Positions 9,689 through 19,304 of a stretch of DNA of 64,000 nt are shown here, in pieces. Origin of the DNA: Rhizobium oryzihabitans (GTDB taxonomy: Bacteria; Pseudomonadota; Alphaproteobacteria; Rhizobiales; Rhizobiaceae); contig NZ_CP048632.1 in NCBI RefSeq assembly GCF_010669145.1, positions 434,001 to 498,000 of the forward strand. The letters run 5' to 3'. Numbering within the stretch: position 1 is the stretch's first letter; every line of letters begins with the position of its first letter. The notes beneath the pieces were generated by a model. The model was given only the letters and a program-made list of their open reading frames with translations, was not told the DNA's origin and searched no databases. The position numbers and the translations under genes were made by a program.

Positions 9689-10297
9689 ATGACGATCATT
9701 CGCACGGTTGAGGAACTGAAGGCCATCTATGATGGCACCAGCGAAGCGTCGATCGCCAAGGTAACGGGCGCGCTGACGGCCGAATATAGGCTGATGATCG
9801 AGGCATCGCCCTTTCTGGCGCTGGCGACGGTGGGGCCTGAAGGCATGGACTGTTCGCCGCGCGGCGATAAGGGCGGTGTGGTGCGGGTGGGTGACGACAA
9901 GACGCTGCTTCTGCCCGACTGGCGTGGCAACAACCGCGTCGATTCGCTCCTGAACATCGTGCGCGACCCACGTGTGGCGCTGATGTTTCTGATCCCCGGC
10001 TCGAATACCACGATGCGCGTCAACGGCCGTGCCGTGGTTTCGGTCGATGCCGACCTGCTGCAGAGTTTCGAAATGGACGGCAAACATCCGCGCACGGTGA
10101 TCGTGGTGGAGATCGACGAGGTCTATTTCCAGTGCGCCAGGGCCCTCATGCGCTCCGAACTCTGGAACCCCGCCAATTTCGTCGAACCCGCATCGCTGCC
10201 CACACCGGGCGTCCTGCTGAAAGCCGCTAAGGCGGAATTCGATCAGGAAACCTATGACCGGGAATGGGCGGCGCGGGCGGCGAAGACGATGTGGTGA
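9689..10297 (+). CDS. Pyridoxamine 5'-phosphate oxidase-like flavin protein
   Basis: About 202 residues from ATG 9689. The frame is open 43 codons further upstream into the antiporter gene, but that part is not family-like. The split-barrel PNPOx fold is suggested by FLALATVGPEGMDCSPRGDKGG and LLLPDWRGNNRVDSLLNIV, as in the MSMEG_1061 subfamily of FMN or F420-binding proteins. The C-terminal half has CARALMRSELWNP. Enzymatic activity is unknown; a role as a small-molecule reductase or oxidase is likely but unproven. Confidence 0.85.
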   Translation: MTIIRTVEELKAIYDGTSEASIAKVTGALTAEYRLMIEASPFLALATVGPEGMDCSPRGDKGGVVRVGDDKTLLLPDWRGNNRVDSLLNIVRDPRVALMFLIPGSNTTMRVNGRAVVSVDADLLQSFEMDGKHPRTVIVVEIDEVYFQCARALMRSELWNPANFVEPASLPTPGVLLKAAKAEFDQETYDREWAARAAKTMW

Positions 10298-10388
10298 AAG
10301 GGAACCTGCTCGGTTAGGTGGCCCAATCAAAACGTCGGGAAAGCGCCGCAGCATCTATTTGCTTGGCGAAACCACGCATCCGCACACG

Positions 10389-10503
10389 GTCACCCCGGAC
10401 TAGATCCGGGGTCCAGTGCGATCAAGTCCTTGATTGCGAGAAGGCGTCTTTCACGGCTCAGACGCGCTGAAGCTGGATGCCGGATCAAGTCCGGCATGAC
10501 GGA
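10389..10503. repeat. Palindromic intergenic repeat, family B copy 3
   Basis: Nearly the same design as the copy at 7.6 kb: arms CACCCCGGACTAGATCCGGGG and GATGCCGGATCAAGTCCGGCA with the GATCAAGTCCTTGATTGCGAG inner hairpin. Lies between converging genes. Confidence 0.78.
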
Positions 10504-10531
10504 GGAGATCGTGGGGTAAATGCCACCCGGC

Positions 10532-11605
10532 TTACGTCCGGTAAATTAGCCAGTTCTTGCCGGTATAATTCTTCTGCATGCCGTCTTCATAAAAGATGGA
10601 GCGGTTTCTGCCGGTTTCCTTGGCGTGGTACAGCGCCGTGTCGGCGTGGCCGTAAAGCTCGCTCGGATTGTTGGCCTGCGCGGCGGAGGCAAAGCCGATG
10701 GAGATCGTCACCGTGCCATAGTCCGCGCCTGATCTGGAATTGCGGAACGGCGTGCTTTCCAGCGACAGGCGAATGCGCTCGCACATCACCATGACTTCCT
10801 CGGGCGTATTGCCATCGAGAATGATGGCGAATTCCTCGCCGCCGCTTCTGGCGACGAAACCGTCCTTGCGCACATTGGCGCGGATGACCGAGGCGACGGT
10901 GGCGAGAATCTTGTCGCCGACCGGGTGGCCGAATGTGTCATTGATGCGCTTGAAATGGTCGATATCGAGCAGGACGAGCGTGGTATATTGCAGGCCGATG
11001 GAACTGTCATAAACGGAGGCCAGCCTGTCATCGAAAGCGCGCCGGTTGGAAAGGCGGGTCAGCGAGTCGGTATTGGCAATGCGCTTATATTCATCCAGCT
11101 CCAGGCGAACCTGATGCATTTCCTCGGCATGGCGGTTGACGTCGTTGAACGCCTTTTCGCCATCGATGATCTTCGAGCCGGTCGCCTCGGCCAGCAATGA
11201 AATCGCATTCCTCAGAATATTGGTGCTGGAGGCATTCTTGTCATCGATGCGCTGGCGGGTTTCGCCGAGAATCCGGTTGTAGTTCTCGATGGAGGATTGT
11301 TCGCGCCTCAGCGTGCCCAGAAGGCCCTCCAGTTCGCGCCGCAGCTTCTCATGCGCGTCGTCGATGGCCCGTCCGGGAGTGCCTTCGCCGTAACGCGTGG
11401 AAAGCTCGTCCAGATCCTCCTGCGTGACGCGGTTTCCAAGCGCCGCCAAATCCTTTGTCAAAGCAGGGTTCGAGCCGATATAGGCTTCGTAAAAAAGGCT
11501 GTAGTTACGCGGGATCGGCGAAACACCCATGCTCCGCATGGCGTAGGCAATCTGCCCGGCAATGTCGGGTCCCGTGGTTTTGGGCGTGGATGCCGTGTTC
11601 ATCAA
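10532..11605 (-). CDS. Diguanylate cyclase (GGDEF domain)
   Basis: A 357-residue soluble protein. The N-terminal about 190 residues are largely helical with no recognisable sensor domain. The C-terminal GGDEF domain (about 190-345) shows DSLTRLSNRRAFDDRL and the catalytic RSGGEEFAIIL, so it should make cyclic di-GMP from two GTP. The residues where the inhibitory I-site RxxD normally lies read RKDG, so product inhibition may be weakened. Two adjacent Met codons (11605, 11602) are possible starts. No transmembrane segment is evident, and no partner phosphodiesterase is nearby. Confidence 0.92.
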   Translation of the reverse strand: MMNTASTPKTTGPDIAGQIAYAMRSMGVSPIPRNYSLFYEAYIGSNPALTKDLAALGNRVTQEDLDELSTRYGEGTPGRAIDDAHEKLRRELEGLLGTLRREQSSIENYNRILGETRQRIDDKNASSTNILRNAISLLAEATGSKIIDGEKAFNDVNRHAEEMHQVRLELDEYKRIANTDSLTRLSNRRAFDDRLASVYDSSIGLQYTTLVLLDIDHFKRINDTFGHPVGDKILATVASVIRANVRKDGFVARSGGEEFAIILDGNTPEEVMVMCERIRLSLESTPFRNSRSGADYGTVTISIGFASAAQANNPSELYGHADTALYHAKETGRNRSIFYEDGMQKNYTGKNWLIYRT

Positions 11606-12106
11606 GAAACTCCAGTGAGTCTGCTTATCGACTATGATTATTATTATGAAGCCCGTTTTGGAAAGCTTAATTTATGGGAAACTAATTTTTGTTCCCGGAA
11701 ATTCCATTTTCGCCGATTTTTATCTTATTTAATTGATAATTATAAGTAATTTTCATTTTCTAGGATTTCCGGAATTTTTTCCCTCTACTATTCGTCTTGG
11801 TGACAGCATCGTATTTATTCTGTCAATCCCGAGAATGGGATTCGAGTGATTTATTTTGGCACAACAATGTGGGGAAATAGGCGGGAAATGGTTAGGCGGC
11901 GGCTTATTTCATTTAGGCAAAACGTCGCCTATAGGTCGCACACTTCTTCAACATATCGAGATATAACAATCTTATAGTTTTAATCCGCCGGCTCAGCACG
12001 TTTCGGTGCGGTCAAATAGGCCGCGCCTGCATGGAGTGTCCGTCAGGCGAACTTTCGAAACAGGACATCGCCTCGGCAGGCATCGTATGGTGTAGCCCCG
12101 CTCTCG
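11606..12106. other. AT-rich intergenic region upstream of the GGDEF gene
   Basis: 500 bases, strongly AT-rich at 11630-11780 compared with the GC-rich surroundings. It must contain the promoter of the minus-strand GGDEF gene and the 3' end of the moeA transcript. I see no convincing gene or hairpin with T-tract. In many relatives lexA follows moeA; no lexA is found here. Confidence 0.5.
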
Positions 12107-13324
12107 TCAGGCCTTGAGCCTTATCACCTGGCACACCGTCCCGGCTTCCACCGCCGGCGTGTGCGGCGGTCGCACGATCAGGCCATCGGAATGGGCCAAT
12201 ATCTTCATCATCGATGAATCCTGCTTGGTATAGGCTTCCGCCATCAGTACGCCGTTCTCGTCGGTGTGGAAACGGGCGCGAAGATAATCCTGCCGGTGGT
12301 CGTTTGCTTTCAGCGGCGTGGCGGTCCGGGCGGTGGCAACGCGTTGCAGGGGCGCGCGGCGGGCGATGCGGCGGAGCAGGGGCTCGAGGAAAAGCAGGCT
12401 GCAGACGAGGCTCGCGACCGGGTTTCCGGGCAGGCCCAGCACCTGCATGGTTCCGATGGCGCCGACCATCAGCGGTTTTCCCGGGCGCATGGCGATGCGC
12501 CAGAAATCAAGCTGCATGCCTTCGGCCTTCAGCGCCGCCTGCACGAGATCGTGGTCGCCGACCGATGCGCCGCCGAGCGTTACCAGCACGTCGGCCTTTG
12601 CCGCCACGGCCTTGCCGATGGCGGCGCGGATCAGCGCGTCATCATCAGCGATGATGCCGAGATCGAGAATGTCGGCTCCGGCAGTCCGGGCAAGGGCCGC
12701 GACCCCGAAGGTGTTCGAGGCGATGATCTGCGCCGGCTGCGGCGTGCTTCCGGGCGGCAGCAATTCGTCGCCGGTGGCAAGGATGGCGACGAGCGGCCTG
12801 CGATAGACGGGAAGCGTGGCATGGTTCATTGCCGCCGCGACGGTGAGATCGGTAAAACCGAGTTCTCGCCCCGCCTTCAGAACCGTTTCACCCTCGGCAA
12901 AATCCTGTCCGCGCGGGCGAATGTGTCGCCCTGCGGCGACTTCGAAGGTGGTGCGGATTTTTCCGCCCTCCAGCACTTCGGCGTCTTCCTGAATGAGAAT
13001 GGTGTCGGCCCCTGTGGGAACCGGCGCGCCGGTGAAGATGCGCACGGCCTCGCCTTGCCCCACCGTACCTGTAAAAGCATGGCCGGCGGCGGCCTGGCCG
13101 ATGACGGTGAGAACCGAGCCGATTTCAGGCGCGTCGGCGCTGCGCAGCGCATAGCCGTCCATGGCGGAAGCGTCGAATGGCGGCTGCGTCAACCGCGCCG
13201 CTAGGTCAGCCACAAGAATGCGGCCATCGCATTCGGCAAGCGGCAATGTCTCGCTGTCCGCGACCGGAGCCGCCGCCTCCAGAAGGCGCCTTGTGGCCTC
13301 GTCCACCGGCAGCAGCGGTTTCAT
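12107..13324 (-). CDS. moeA: Molybdopterin molybdotransferase MoeA
   Basis: A 405-residue enzyme that inserts molybdate into adenylylated molybdopterin. Family motifs are the [11 protein letters not shown] segment, IRPRGQDF and [10 protein letters not shown]. The MoCF-binding core [13 protein letters not shown] and [10 protein letters not shown] are also present, and the C-terminal beta domain is complete. It starts immediately after the moaC stop (13325/13324), so the two are surely co-translated. It is the last gene of the ppiD-trpD-trpC-moaC-moeA block. Confidence 0.95.
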   Translation of the reverse strand: MKPLLPVDEATRRLLEAAAPVADSETLPLAECDGRILVADLAARLTQPPFDASAMDGYALRSADAPEIGSVLTVIGQAAAGHAFTGTVGQGEAVRIFTGAPVPTGADTILIQEDAEVLEGGKIRTTFEVAAGRHIRPRGQDFAEGETVLKAGRELGFTDLTVAAAMNHATLPVYRRPLVAILATGDELLPPGSTPQPAQIIASNTFGVAALARTAGADILDLGIIADDDALIRAAIGKAVAAKADVLVTLGGASVGDHDLVQAALKAEGMQLDFWRIAMRPGKPLMVGAIGTMQVLGLPGNPVASLVCSLLFLEPLLRRIARRAPLQRVATARTATPLKANDHRQDYLRARFHTDENGVLMAEAYTKQDSSMMKILAHSDGLIVRPPHTPAVEAGTVCQVIRLKA

Positions 13325-13816
13325 TCAGCTCTCCTGTCGTCTGAAATCGCCAGATTTGCCACCGCTTTTTTCGAGAAGGCGGATATTGACGATTTCCATC
13401 GCCTTGTCGGCGGCCTTGGCCATGTCGTAGATCGTCAGGCAGGCGATGGACACGGCGGTCAGCGCTTCCATCTCCACGCCGGTCTTGCCGGATAGTTTCA
13501 CCATGGCTTCCACCCGCAGGCCGGGCAGGGAAGCATCTTCGGTAATGTCCACCGAAACCTTGGTCAGCATCAGCGGGTGGCAGAGCGGAATGAGATTGGC
13601 GGTCTGCTTGGCGGCCATGATGCCTGCCAGGCGGGCGGTGCCGATGACGTCGCCCTTCTTGGCGTTGCCGTCGCGAATAAGGGCGAGCGTTTCCGGTTTC
13701 ATCTTCACGAAACCCTCGGCGACGGCGACGCGGACGGTCTCGGCCTTGTCGCCGACATCGACCATATGCGCCTCACCGGCAGCATCTATATGGGTCAGCT
13801 TGCCCGCCTCGCTCAT
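13325..13816 (-). CDS. moaC: Cyclic pyranopterin monophosphate synthase MoaC
   Basis: 163 residues, full family length. MoaC rearranges the 3',8-cyclo-GTP made by MoaA into cyclic pyranopterin monophosphate. Recognisable segments are [46 protein letters not shown] and DKAMEI. It lies 7 bases after trpC and directly abuts moeA, so the pathway genes for molybdopterin are embedded in a tryptophan operon. Confidence 0.96.
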   Translation of the reverse strand: MSEAGKLTHIDAAGEAHMVDVGDKAETVRVAVAEGFVKMKPETLALIRDGNAKKGDVIGTARLAGIMAAKQTANLIPLCHPLMLTKVSVDITEDASLPGLRVEAMVKLSGKTGVEMEALTAVSIACLTIYDMAKAADKAMEIVNIRLLEKSGGKSGDFRRQES

Positions 13817-13823
13817 GGGGCGA

Positions 13824-14639
13824 TCATTCCGCTGCCAGAACGCCGGTGCTGCCGGTCAGCAGCGCCCTGGTGGCCGCCGTCACATCGTCCTTGCGCATCA
13901 GGCTTTCGCCGACGAGGAAGGTGCTGATGCCGCTCTTTTCCAGCCGCTTGCAATCCTCATGGGTGAAGATGCCGCTTTCGCCGACCAGCAGCTTGTCGGC
14001 GGGCACGAGACCAGCCAGCTTCTCGCTGGTTTCGAGACTGACTTCGAAGGTGCGCAGGTTGCGGTTGTTGATGCCGAGAAGCGGCGAGGTGAGCTTCAGG
14101 GCCCGTTCGGTTTCTTCCGCATCGTGAACTTCAACCAGCACGTCCATGCCGAGTGCGAAAGCCTCGTCTTCCAGGCGTTTTGCCTCGTCGTCGGAGAGTG
14201 ACGCCATGATGAGGAGAATGCAGTCCGCGCCCCAGGCGCGGGCCTCATGCACCTGATAGGTGTCGAACATGAAATCCTTGCGCAGCGCCGGCAGGGCGCA
14301 GGCATTGCGGGCGGCGGTCAGGAATTCCGGCGCGCCCTGAAAGCTCGGGCTGTCCGTCAGCACCGAAAGACAGGCGGCGTCGCCCGCTTCATAGGCGGCC
14401 GCCAGCGCCGGCGGATCGAAATCCGGGCGGATCAGGCCCTTGGACGGGCTGGCCTTCTTGATTTCGGCGATCAGGCCGAACTTGCCCTCAGCCTGTTTTG
14501 CCCTGAGCGCCCTGTAAAAGCCGCGCGGCGCAGTCTGGCCCGCGGCCATCGCCTTGAGATCGGCAAGGGAAACCTTCGCCTTGGCGGCAGCGATCTCCTC
14601 GCGCTTGTAGAGTTCGATCTTTTTCAGAATGTCGCTCAT
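13824..14639 (-). CDS. trpC: Indole-3-glycerol phosphate synthase TrpC
   Basis: 271 residues from ATG 14639 ([12 protein letters not shown]); the frame is open 22 codons upstream, but that part overlaps trpD's end and is not family-like. It is a TIM-barrel enzyme converting carboxyphenylaminodeoxyribulose phosphate to indole-3-glycerol phosphate. Visible motifs are the substrate-binding [30 protein letters not shown] and [12 protein letters not shown]. The gap to trpD is 19 bases and to moaC 7 bases. There is no fused trpF domain. Confidence 0.96.
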   Translation of the reverse strand: MSDILKKIELYKREEIAAAKAKVSLADLKAMAAGQTAPRGFYRALRAKQAEGKFGLIAEIKKASPSKGLIRPDFDPPALAAAYEAGDAACLSVLTDSPSFQGAPEFLTAARNACALPALRKDFMFDTYQVHEARAWGADCILLIMASLSDDEAKRLEDEAFALGMDVLVEVHDAEETERALKLTSPLLGINNRNLRTFEVSLETSEKLAGLVPADKLLVGESGIFTHEDCKRLEKSGISTFLVGESLMRKDDVTAATRALLTGSTGVLAAE

Positions 14640-14658
14640 GGTTTCGCTCTCATTCCTT

Positions 14659-15693
14659 TTAATGGTCGGCCTGCGCGGGGTCGGCTTCGTTGGATACGGC
14701 AACAAGACGGTCGAGGGCTGCGGCTGCCGCGCCGCTATCGAGCGCCTCGCTGACGATCGTCATCGCCTGACCCAGCGTTTCGGCCTTGCCGGCAATGACG
14801 AGGGCCGCGGCCGCATTGCACAGCGACACGTCGCGATAGGCATTGCGTTTCCCGGAAAGAACCTCGCGCAGCGCTGCCGCATTGGCAATGCCGTCGCCGC
14901 CCTTCAGATCGTTCATCTGGGCCGGCTGAACGCCGAAATCCTTCGGCGTCAGATCAAAGGTGCGGATCTTGCCATCTTCCAGCGCCGCCACATGGGTAAC
15001 ACCCGTGGTGGTCACCTCATCCATGCCATCGCCATGCACGACCCAGATGCTCTCCGAGCCAAGATCACGCAGCACTTCGGCAAGCGGCACCAGCCAGCGC
15101 GGCGAGAAGACGCCGAGCAATTGCCGCCTGGCGCCCGCCGGGTTGGAAAGGGGGCCAAGCAGGTTGAAGATCGTGCGTGTGCCGAGTTCAACGCGGCTCG
15201 GGCCGACATGGCGCATGGCGGAGTGGTGCAGCTGCGCGAACATGAAGCCGAGACCCGCCTCGCTGATGCAGCGGGCGATAAGGTCGGGGCCGATATCGAG
15301 CTTCACGCCGAGTGCGGAAAGCGCATCCGCCGTGCCGGATTTGGAGCTCAGAGCGCGGTTGCCATGTTTGGCGACCGGCAGGCCCGTGCCGGCGACGATG
15401 ATCGAGGCCAGCGTCGAGATATTGTAGGTGCCGATGCCGTCACCGCCGGTTCCGACGATATCGATGGCATTGGCGGGGGCCGAGACAGGCAGCATGCGGG
15501 CGCGCATGGAGGAGACGGCGCCGACGATTTCGTCCACCGTTTCTCCGCGCACGCGCAGCGCCATCAGGAAACCGCCGATCTGCGACGGGGTGGCTTCGCC
15601 CGACATCAGAATGTCGAAAGCCGTGCGCGCATCCTCGCGGTTCAGGCTTTCTCCGTTCGCGACCTTGGCGATCAGCGGCTTCAGTTCGGCCAT
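14659..15693 (-). CDS. trpD: Anthranilate phosphoribosyltransferase TrpD
   Basis: 344 residues, standard length. It transfers phosphoribose from PRPP to anthranilate. The PRPP loop [16 protein letters not shown] and the following [21 protein letters not shown] segment are intact, as is [13 protein letters not shown]. It starts 15 bases after the ppiD stop, so ppiD and the trp genes are probably one transcript. The glutamine amidotransferase partner for anthranilate synthesis is not in this window. Confidence 0.96.
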   Translation of the reverse strand: MAELKPLIAKVANGESLNREDARTAFDILMSGEATPSQIGGFLMALRVRGETVDEIVGAVSSMRARMLPVSAPANAIDIVGTGGDGIGTYNISTLASIIVAGTGLPVAKHGNRALSSKSGTADALSALGVKLDIGPDLIARCISEAGLGFMFAQLHHSAMRHVGPSRVELGTRTIFNLLGPLSNPAGARRQLLGVFSPRWLVPLAEVLRDLGSESIWVVHGDGMDEVTTTGVTHVAALEDGKIRTFDLTPKDFGVQPAQMNDLKGGDGIANAAALREVLSGKRNAYRDVSLCNAAAALVIAGKAETLGQAMTIVSEALDSGAAAAALDRLVAVSNEADPAQADH

Positions 15694-15708
15694 CTTTATC
15701 GCCCCCGG

Positions 15709-17601
15709 TTAGAAGCCGACCATCGCCTGGTCGGCGAGGGCCTGATTGATGGTCACACCATAATCATTCTGCAGGCGGTTGACCATCTGGTCCAGCATGT
15801 CGTCGCCGGCCGCGCGGGCGATGGCGGCGAATTGCTGGTCGTCATTGGCGAGCGCATCGGCAGGCGCATTGGTGTCAACGGAGGTGACCTTGAAGAGGAT
15901 GCGGCTGGAGCCATCTGCATCGGCAGCCGTACCCACCTTGCCTTCAGCACCGGAGAAGACCGCCGCGATCGTCTGCTGGCCGAAAATAGCGTCTTCGCTG
16001 GTGCGGCGCAGGCCGGATTTCTGCTCGACGGCAAGGCTCAGTTCACCAGCCACGGCTTCCAGCGTTTCGCCCTTTTCGACGCGCGCCTTCAGCTCATCGG
16101 CCTTGGTGGCCAGCGCCATCCGCTGCTGCTCCGCCGTCCAGTCGGCGACGACATCGTCGCGCACTTCGGCAAGCGTGCGGTCGCGGGCGGCAATGATCTG
16201 GTCGACGTCGAACCAGATGTAACCTTCACGGCCAAGATTGATCGGCAGGGCTTCCGTGCCGGGCTCGGTCTTGAAGACTTCCTGCGCCAGCTGCGGGGAG
16301 GGCAGGCCCTGAACTGCATCGCCCTTTTCATCGAGGCCGGCCGCATCGATGGCGGCGATGGTGACGGGCTTCAGGTTCAGCTGCTGTGCGGCATCGGCAA
16401 GCGAAGAGCCGCCGGCGCGCAGGTCTTCGTAGCGATCATGCACGTTGGTGATTTCTTCCGCGGCGGCGGCGGTGGCGAGGTCCTTGCGGATGTCCTCTTT
16501 CGCCTCTTCCAGCGTGCGGGTGGTTTCCGGCTTGATGCCGGTGACGCGCAGGATGACCGGGCCGAAGGAACCTTCAACGACCGCGGAGACGCCGCCATCC
16601 TTCTGGATGGCGAAAGCTGCATCGGCAATCGACTGGTCGGGAATGGTGTCCTTGGTGAATTCGCCGAGCGTCACGTCGGACGGCGTCTTGCCCTGATCCT
16701 TCACCACCTGATCATAGGTGGTGTTGCCGAGGCGGATCTGCTCGGCAGCGGCTTCGGCCATTTCCTTGCCCGGGAAGGTCAGCTGCTCCACCGTGCGGCG
16801 GCCGGCGGTGCGGAAGCTGTCCTTGTGGCTCTCATAATAATCGGCGATCTGGGCATCTGTTACCGAGGCCTGATCGGCAATGTCCGACGGTTCCAGCTTC
16901 ACATAGGTGAACTTGCGGAATTCCGGTGCGCGATATTTCGTCTTGTTGGTCTCGAACCAGGGGGTGAGAACGTCATCGCCCGGCGCCTTGACCGGCGGGA
17001 TGACGGCGTTGGAGAGGATGACGTAATCGACCGCACGCTGCTCGTTGCGGTATTGCTTCAGCGCATCCACCAGCACCTGCGGTGCGGCAAAACCATCCGA
17101 GACGGCTTCGACGATCTGGCTTCTGACGGCAACCTTGCTGCGTTCCTTGATATAGTCGTCTTCGCGGAAGCCGGAATTGCGCAGGCGCTCGCTGAAGAGA
17201 TTACGGTCGAACTGGCCATTGACCGACTTGAAGGCCGGGTCTTCGGCGATGAGGTTGGCAAGGCGGTCTTCCGAAAGGCCGAGATTCATCTTCGAGGCCA
17301 GCTCGTCGAGGGCGGCGCCGGCGGCAAGCTGGCTGAACACCTGACGGTCGATGCCGAAGGCCTTGGCCTGTTCCGTTGTCAGACGGGTGCCGAACTGGCG
17401 GCTGAGGTCGGAAATCTGACGCTGATAGGCGAGGCGGAATTCCTCCGGGCTGACCGTCTGGTCGCCCACCGTCATGACGGCATGGGAATTGGCGGTGACG
17501 AGTGATGCCGAGACGCCCCAGACGCCAAACGAAACAACAAGCAGGAGAAGCAGCAGCTTGGCTGCCATGGTTCGAGAAGCATTTCTCAGGGAATCGAGCA
17601 T
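15709..17601 (-). CDS. Membrane-anchored peptidyl-prolyl isomerase, PpiD/SurA type
   Basis: A 630-residue protein. Residues 1-35 contain one transmembrane anchor (AAKLLLLLLVVSFGVWGVSASL) with the bulk in the periplasm. A SurA-like N-terminal chaperone region follows, and then a parvulin-type rotamase-like region around residues 240-390 (TVEQLTFPGKEMAEAAAEQIR, LGEFTKDTIPDQSIADAAFAI). This matches PpiD, a chaperone for proteins leaving the Sec translocon. It begins the operon with trpD-trpC-moaC-moeA, an arrangement common in Rhizobiales. Confidence 0.9.
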   Translation of the reverse strand: MLDSLRNASRTMAAKLLLLLLVVSFGVWGVSASLVTANSHAVMTVGDQTVSPEEFRLAYQRQISDLSRQFGTRLTTEQAKAFGIDRQVFSQLAAGAALDELASKMNLGLSEDRLANLIAEDPAFKSVNGQFDRNLFSERLRNSGFREDDYIKERSKVAVRSQIVEAVSDGFAAPQVLVDALKQYRNEQRAVDYVILSNAVIPPVKAPGDDVLTPWFETNKTKYRAPEFRKFTYVKLEPSDIADQASVTDAQIADYYESHKDSFRTAGRRTVEQLTFPGKEMAEAAAEQIRLGNTTYDQVVKDQGKTPSDVTLGEFTKDTIPDQSIADAAFAIQKDGGVSAVVEGSFGPVILRVTGIKPETTRTLEEAKEDIRKDLATAAAAEEITNVHDRYEDLRAGGSSLADAAQQLNLKPVTIAAIDAAGLDEKGDAVQGLPSPQLAQEVFKTEPGTEALPINLGREGYIWFDVDQIIAARDRTLAEVRDDVVADWTAEQQRMALATKADELKARVEKGETLEAVAGELSLAVEQKSGLRRTSEDAIFGQQTIAAVFSGAEGKVGTAADADGSSRILFKVTSVDTNAPADALANDDQQFAAIARAAGDDMLDQMVNRLQNDYGVTINQALADQAMVGF

Positions 17602-17793
17602 CGTTATGCAAACCTCACAGGAACGTCATTGCGGTCGCCAGCCGTCCGGCCCGCAACGTATCGGCGTTCCTTAAATCAATCCAAACGGAAATTGAAGGGA
17701 ATTTGCCTTGGAAAAACGGGGTTTTGAAAACGCTTGTGTGATTGGGAGGCGTGAAATGGAGGCGATGGTTCGATATCGGGCGCCTGTCCGCCC

Positions 17794-17907
17794 TCATTCC
17801 TGTGCTCGTCACAGGAATCCAGCCAGCCCAAGTCCTTGGGCTGAAAGGACACCTCTCGCCGCGCAGACGCGCGTCGTCCGGATTCCTGTGACGAGCACAG
17901 GAATGAG
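17794..17907. repeat. Palindromic intergenic repeat, family A copy 1
   Basis: Perfect outer arms TCATTCCTGTGCTCGTCACA and GTGACGAGCACAGGAATGA, with a core containing CAGCCCAAGTCCTTGGGCTG and GCGCAGACGCGCG. Other copies are near 20.6, 24.2 and 38.0 kb. Able to form a long cruciform or RNA hairpin. Confidence 0.85.
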
Positions 17908-17930
17908 AGAAGGAGAGGCCGGTGCCTTGG

Positions 17931-17963
17931 CAAAATAAAACCGCCCGGAGGGCCCAGGCGGCT
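17931..17963 (-). terminator. Rho-independent terminator for the small membrane-protein gene
   Basis: On the minus strand CCGCCTGGGCCCTCCGGGCGG (17941-17961) forms a hairpin followed by TTTTATTTTG. It lies 46 bases after the stop codon of the 44-residue gene and well upstream of ppiD. Confidence 0.8.
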
Positions 17964-18008
17964 GCGAAGAATCGTTTTTTAAGCGGCGTTTAAGCCGAAA
18001 TGTCGCGC

Positions 18009-18143
18009 TTAAAAAGCGCGGTCGCGCCTGATCATGGCTTTGAATTCCTCGTCTTCCCGCCGCATCTCGGCGACGACGGAGATCATCGATGTCACGAACA
18101 TAATGCTGATCAGGGCAAGAAGCAGCGTCAAAAATGTGAACAT
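18009..18143 (-). CDS. 44-residue membrane microprotein
   Basis: A short frame opening MFTFLTLLLALISIMFVTSM and ending with a charged tail (EMRREDEEFKAMIRRDRAF). The first half is a single transmembrane helix and the second is highly charged, which is typical of a bitopic small membrane protein. It has its own terminator 46 bases beyond the stop, and another small membrane protein gene lies just upstream on the same strand. I do not recognise a family and no function can be stated. Confidence 0.55.
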   Translation of the reverse strand: MFTFLTLLLALISIMFVTSMISVVAEMRREDEEFKAMIRRDRAF

Positions 18144-18183
18144 GATAGTGTCTCCATCTGGTGCGAGAAATTCTCGCCCTCTA

Positions 18184-18363
18184 TCAGTAATAATTCATAT
18201 ACTGGTAACGGGCGGTCAGCTGCGGATAGTCCGGACCCTGCTTCTCAGGCTTCTGTTCATAAATACTAAACGTCGTTGCCACCATGGCGATGACCAGTAC
18301 TGTCCAGGCGGTGCTGATGACACTGATCTTTGCCGAAGTAGACTGTTTTTCTCTTACAAACAT
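18184..18363 (-). CDS. 59-residue single-pass membrane protein, unknown
   Basis: Start at 18363 (MFVREKQSTSAKIS) is preferred because AAGGAACGG precedes it by about 4 bases; the frame is open further upstream. One hydrophobic helix (VISTAWTVLVIAMVATTFSI) is flanked by a basic N-terminus and a polar, Tyr-rich C-terminus (YPQLTARYQYMNYY). The family is unknown to me. It sits 40 bases upstream of the 44-residue membrane microprotein gene and probably shares its transcript. Confidence 0.6.
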   Translation of the reverse strand: MFVREKQSTSAKISVISTAWTVLVIAMVATTFSIYEQKPEKQGPDYPQLTARYQYMNYY

Positions 18364-18503
18364 CTGTCCGTTCCTTTGGTTCTTTCTTAACGCGCCATGT
18401 GCGATCATGTTCCGCGTCAATCGTAAAAATCGATTAGCATCGCGCCTGTGAAACTTCCTTGAATGGCTTGTTCATCTGGCGTTCAGGAAACTGGCTGTGG
18501 GCA

Positions 18504-18572
18504 TCATTCGAGAAAAAGGTACTCGGCAGCGAATGATGCGACGATCGAAAGGACGATCATGAAGGCCAGCAT
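18504..18572 (-). CDS. Possible 22-residue membrane peptide
   Basis: ATG at 18572 is preceded by CCGGAGAATTGAAA, a good ribosome site. The peptide MLAFMIVLSIVASFAAEYLF is one hydrophobic helix, reminiscent in size of KdpF or CydX-class subunits, but I cannot assign it to any. It is third in a minus-strand row of tiny membrane frames. Low confidence because of length. Confidence 0.35.
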   Translation of the reverse strand: MLAFMIVLSIVASFAAEYLFLE

Positions 18573-18780
18573 TTTCAATTCTCCGGATGCTTAACGGGTG
18601 AGGGGCGTTTCGGTTTCCTGATGGTGTGCATTTATAGAAAATAGCCCTGAAACCGCACTGAACGGCCCATTCATCCGTGGTTCAGGCCGCCCGGAACACG
18701 GGCTTGGGTGGTAAAAGTCTTGCGCCGAGCCCGTCTCCATGACAAAAGGCGGCACATAACGCCCACCACCTGAGAGCGAT

Positions 18781-19275
18781 ATGACGATTGCCTTTTATCC
18801 AGGATCCTTCGATCCGATGACCAACGGACATCTGGATGTGCTTATCCAGGCACTGAACGTGGCGTCCAAAGTCATCGTCGCCGTCGGCATCCATCCCGGA
18901 AAAGCGCCGATGTTCAGTTTCGAGGAGCGGGCGGCGCTGATACGCCAGGCCCTTTCCGAGACCCTGCCGGGCGAAGCGGCGCGCATGGAAGTCGTTTCCT
19001 TCGATAATCTGGTTGTCGATGCCGCCCGTCAGCATGGCGCACGTCTTTTGTTGCGCGGCCTGCGGGATGGCACCGATCTTGATTATGAAATGCAGATGGC
19101 CGGCATGAACCGCCAGATGGCGCCGGACATCCAGACCGTATTCCTGCCCGCCGGCACCTCGTCGCGACCCATTACAGCCACATTGGTCCGGCAGATCGCC
19201 GCCATGGGCGGCAATGTGGACGCCTTCGTGCCCAAAGCCGTGCTTGAAGCCCTCAACGCCAAGCTGAAGCGCTGA
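18781..19275 (+). CDS. coaD: Phosphopantetheine adenylyltransferase
   Basis: 164 residues, standard length for CoaD, which makes dephospho-CoA from phosphopantetheine and ATP. Nucleotidyltransferase signature: [17 protein letters not shown] (T/HxGH) at the N-terminus. [21 protein letters not shown] lies mid-protein, and [17 protein letters not shown] takes the place of the ISSTxVR motif. First gene of a plus-strand run: coaD, two cyclophilins, then queA and tgt. Confidence 0.96.
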   Translation: MTIAFYPGSFDPMTNGHLDVLIQALNVASKVIVAVGIHPGKAPMFSFEERAALIRQALSETLPGEAARMEVVSFDNLVVDAARQHGARLLLRGLRDGTDLDYEMQMAGMNRQMAPDIQTVFLPAGTSSRPITATLVRQIAAMGGNVDAFVPKAVLEALNAKLKR

Positions 19276-19304
19276 CTTCAGCCTCACATTCTGGAGCCAA
19301 TCCG

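Noticed and set aside
12000..12106. A lexA gene downstream of moeA as in many relatives
   Set aside because: No LexA-like frame is found between moeA and the GGDEF gene.
14629..17505. A 958-codon plus-strand frame across trpD and ppiD
   Set aside because: It is antisense to trpD, ppiD and part of trpC, has the Gly/Arg/His-rich composition of a shadow frame in GC-rich DNA, and shows no domain.
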